Shown here: positions 62,966-64,000 of the stretch, piece after piece
Position numbering within the stretch: position 1 is the first letter of the stretch
How the letters are laid out: each line of letters opens with the position of its first letter
Origin: Mobilisporobacter senegalensis
GTDB taxonomy: Bacteria; Bacillota; Clostridia; Lachnospirales; Lachnospiraceae
Reading direction: 5' to 3'
Assembly (NCBI RefSeq): GCF_003752155.1
Contig: NZ_RJVG01000005.1
Location: forward strand, 266,686-330,685
DNA length: 64,000 bases
Program-made: the position numbers and the translations under genes
The notes under the pieces: model-generated
Seen by the model: the letters and a program-made list of their open reading frames with translations, nothing else
Databases searched by the model: none
Told to the model about the DNA's origin: nothing

Positions 62966-63541
62966 ATGAGAGGTCAAAATAGCGAGACAAACTGTCGTGA
63001 ACCTAATATAGATTGTGATTATAATGAAGAATCAATACGACTGGAAAGTACATCTATGCCTTCCCCAAACATGAATATAGTAAAACATACAATGGACATT
63101 CTAAAGGCGGCCCTTCCCTATGCAGATGTAAAATCATTGCCTACATTGCAAATCATGGTAAAAGCGACTGAATTGATGGATACAATAAAAAGTCAAGCTT
63201 TTGAACTTTCCACTTTGGATTTAGATGAAGGAAAAGGGGATATGGAAGGAATGTTAAACAGTATACGAGAATTATGTACAGATCGGGAGCGTGAATTGAT
63301 CGACATAATTCTTAATATTATTAATGCCAAAAATTTGTATAATACATACAAAACCATATCCAGCATGGGCTTTAATAATAATAGTGATAATACAGAAGGC
63401 AATCCATTTGCCAGTGCTTTTGGATTTGGTGATGACTCCAGTATGATGGATATCCTTTCCTCTATGCTTTCTCCAGAACAGCAATCTACTTTTGAAACTC
63501 TTAATACGATTCTTAGTACCATGCCTGACTCAACTACCTAA
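62966..63541 (+). CDS. Hypothetical protein divergent from cotJ
   Basis: A 191-residue protein that I do not recognise, with an acidic N-terminus, a helical core (residues 35-130) and a Gly/Asn/Ser-rich region at about 130-160. It shares the intergenic promoter region with cotJA and is followed 17 bases later by another unknown gene. AATGGAG precedes the ATG. The closely related motif SPEQQSTFETL here and SPEEKTKFSNL in the next gene suggests that the two are distant paralogues. Confidence 0.65.
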   Translation: MRGQNSETNCREPNIDCDYNEESIRLESTSMPSPNMNIVKHTMDILKAALPYADVKSLPTLQIMVKATELMDTIKSQAFELSTLDLDEGKGDMEGMLNSIRELCTDRERELIDIILNIINAKNLYNTYKTISSMGFNNNSDNTEGNPFASAFGFGDDSSMMDILSSMLSPEQQSTFETLNTILSTMPDSTT

Positions 63542-63558
63542 TAGATTGGAGTGTATAT

Positions 63559-63861
63559 ATGAAAGATTTATCTTGGCTTGATAATCCAGCGTTAAAGAAT
63601 CTGGATTCCAGAAAATTAGCAGTAATGATTGAATTAATTAATGAAACTGAGGGAAAACCTCTGGAAAAAACATTACCCATGATAATGAGCGCAAATATGA
63701 AATTAAAATCACAGAATCTCGGTTTTACTCCTGATGAAACAACCTTAATATTTGATATCCTAACGGCAAAAATGAGCCCTGAAGAAAAAACAAAATTTTC
63801 TAATCTAAGAAATCTTATGGAAAGTAAAGCAAAAGGATTTAAGAATAAAAGGACCAAATAA
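63559..63861 (+). CDS. Hypothetical protein, partner of the preceding gene
   Basis: A 100-residue helical, basic protein (MKDLSWLDNPALKNLDSRK... ending KNKRTK). The C-terminal SPEEKTKFSNLRNLM resembles SPEQQSTFETLNTIL in the upstream gene. TTGGAG precedes the ATG and the gap is only 17 bases, so they form an operon. Function unknown. Confidence 0.65.
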   Translation: MKDLSWLDNPALKNLDSRKLAVMIELINETEGKPLEKTLPMIMSANMKLKSQNLGFTPDETTLIFDILTAKMSPEEKTKFSNLRNLMESKAKGFKNKRTK

Positions 63862-63934
63862 TACATTATTAAAATGGAGATGGAATTAATAAATTTTGAC
63901 ATGAAAAAGGGGCTGTAAAAAAACGGCCATAAAG

Positions 63935-63974
63935 AACGGCCATAGTAACACCAGACGGTGAAGCTATGGCTGTT
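63935..63974. repeat. Palindrome near the window end
   Basis: aacggccatag and ctatggctgtt (with one G-U pair) flank an 18-base loop; aacggccat also occurs at 63922, giving a short direct repeat. A terminator for the unknown operon or the edge of an element cut by the window are both possible. Confidence 0.4.
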
Positions 63975-64000
63975 CTCGATTTATTTACAAGATTATATCT

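Overview
The window is AT-rich DNA from an anaerobic, spore-forming Firmicute, most likely a Lachnospiraceae-type Clostridium relative. The evidence is the cotJABC spore-coat operon, Csp-like subtilases, the early-cobalt B12 route (CbiK/CbiD/CbiG), rubrerythrin, a small high-cysteine protein and a PBSX/Xkd-type phage tail module. I saw no tRNA, rRNA, CRISPR array or intact insertion sequence.

Layout. (1) 1-12 kb is a rearranged accessory region on the minus strand. It holds two complete Csp-like subtilases, a composite gene remnant, and two copies of a 1871-bp block (3429-5299 and 9800-11670) kept at a constant 6371-bp offset. The left copy has an intact cbiC and a beheaded cbiA; the right copy has an intact cbiC, the intact cbiA and a subtilase cut just after its catalytic His. 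Between them lie about 4.5 kb of poorly recognised genes, one broken by a stop codon in its signal peptide. (2) 10.5-23 kb is a long minus-strand cobalamin operon, cbiQ-O-M-N-K-D-F-G-H-L-(JET fusion)-A-C, read from a cobalamin riboswitch with an attenuator terminator. It imports cobalt, inserts it into sirohydrochlorin and takes the ring to cobyrinic acid a,c-diamide. (3) 23-46.9 kb is chromosomal housekeeping and stress functions: small zinc-ribbon and membrane proteins, a YedK-type DNA-protein crosslink protein, an FtsH protease, EcsC, an ECF sigma factor with its probable anti-sigma factor, rubrerythrin, an HD protein with UbiX, chorismate synthase, a chemoreceptor, BioY with a probable BirA operator, a cupin regulator, a patatin-like lipase, TrpS, a TetR / rifampicin-phosphotransferase-like / MFS set, and LuxS.

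(4) 46.9-61.6 kb is a compact contractile-tail locus: sheath, tube, frameshifted chaperone pair, tape measure, LysM/XkdQ/XkdR/XkdS hub and wedge proteins, baseplate J, DUF2313, a fibre with a probable beta-propeller, and a lysis cassette. An XRE repressor and an ImmA/IrrE-type protease sit divergently at its head. No capsid, portal, terminase, integrase or replication gene is present, so it looks like an R-type tailocin (diffocin-like) rather than a complete prophage. (5) 61.6-64 kb holds the cotJABC operon and two divergent unrecognised genes.

The most notable points are the headless tail locus with its -1 slippery site and operator array, the plasmid-integration-like duplication inside the B12 locus, the cbiJ-cbiE-cbiT triple fusion, and several structured non-coding elements.
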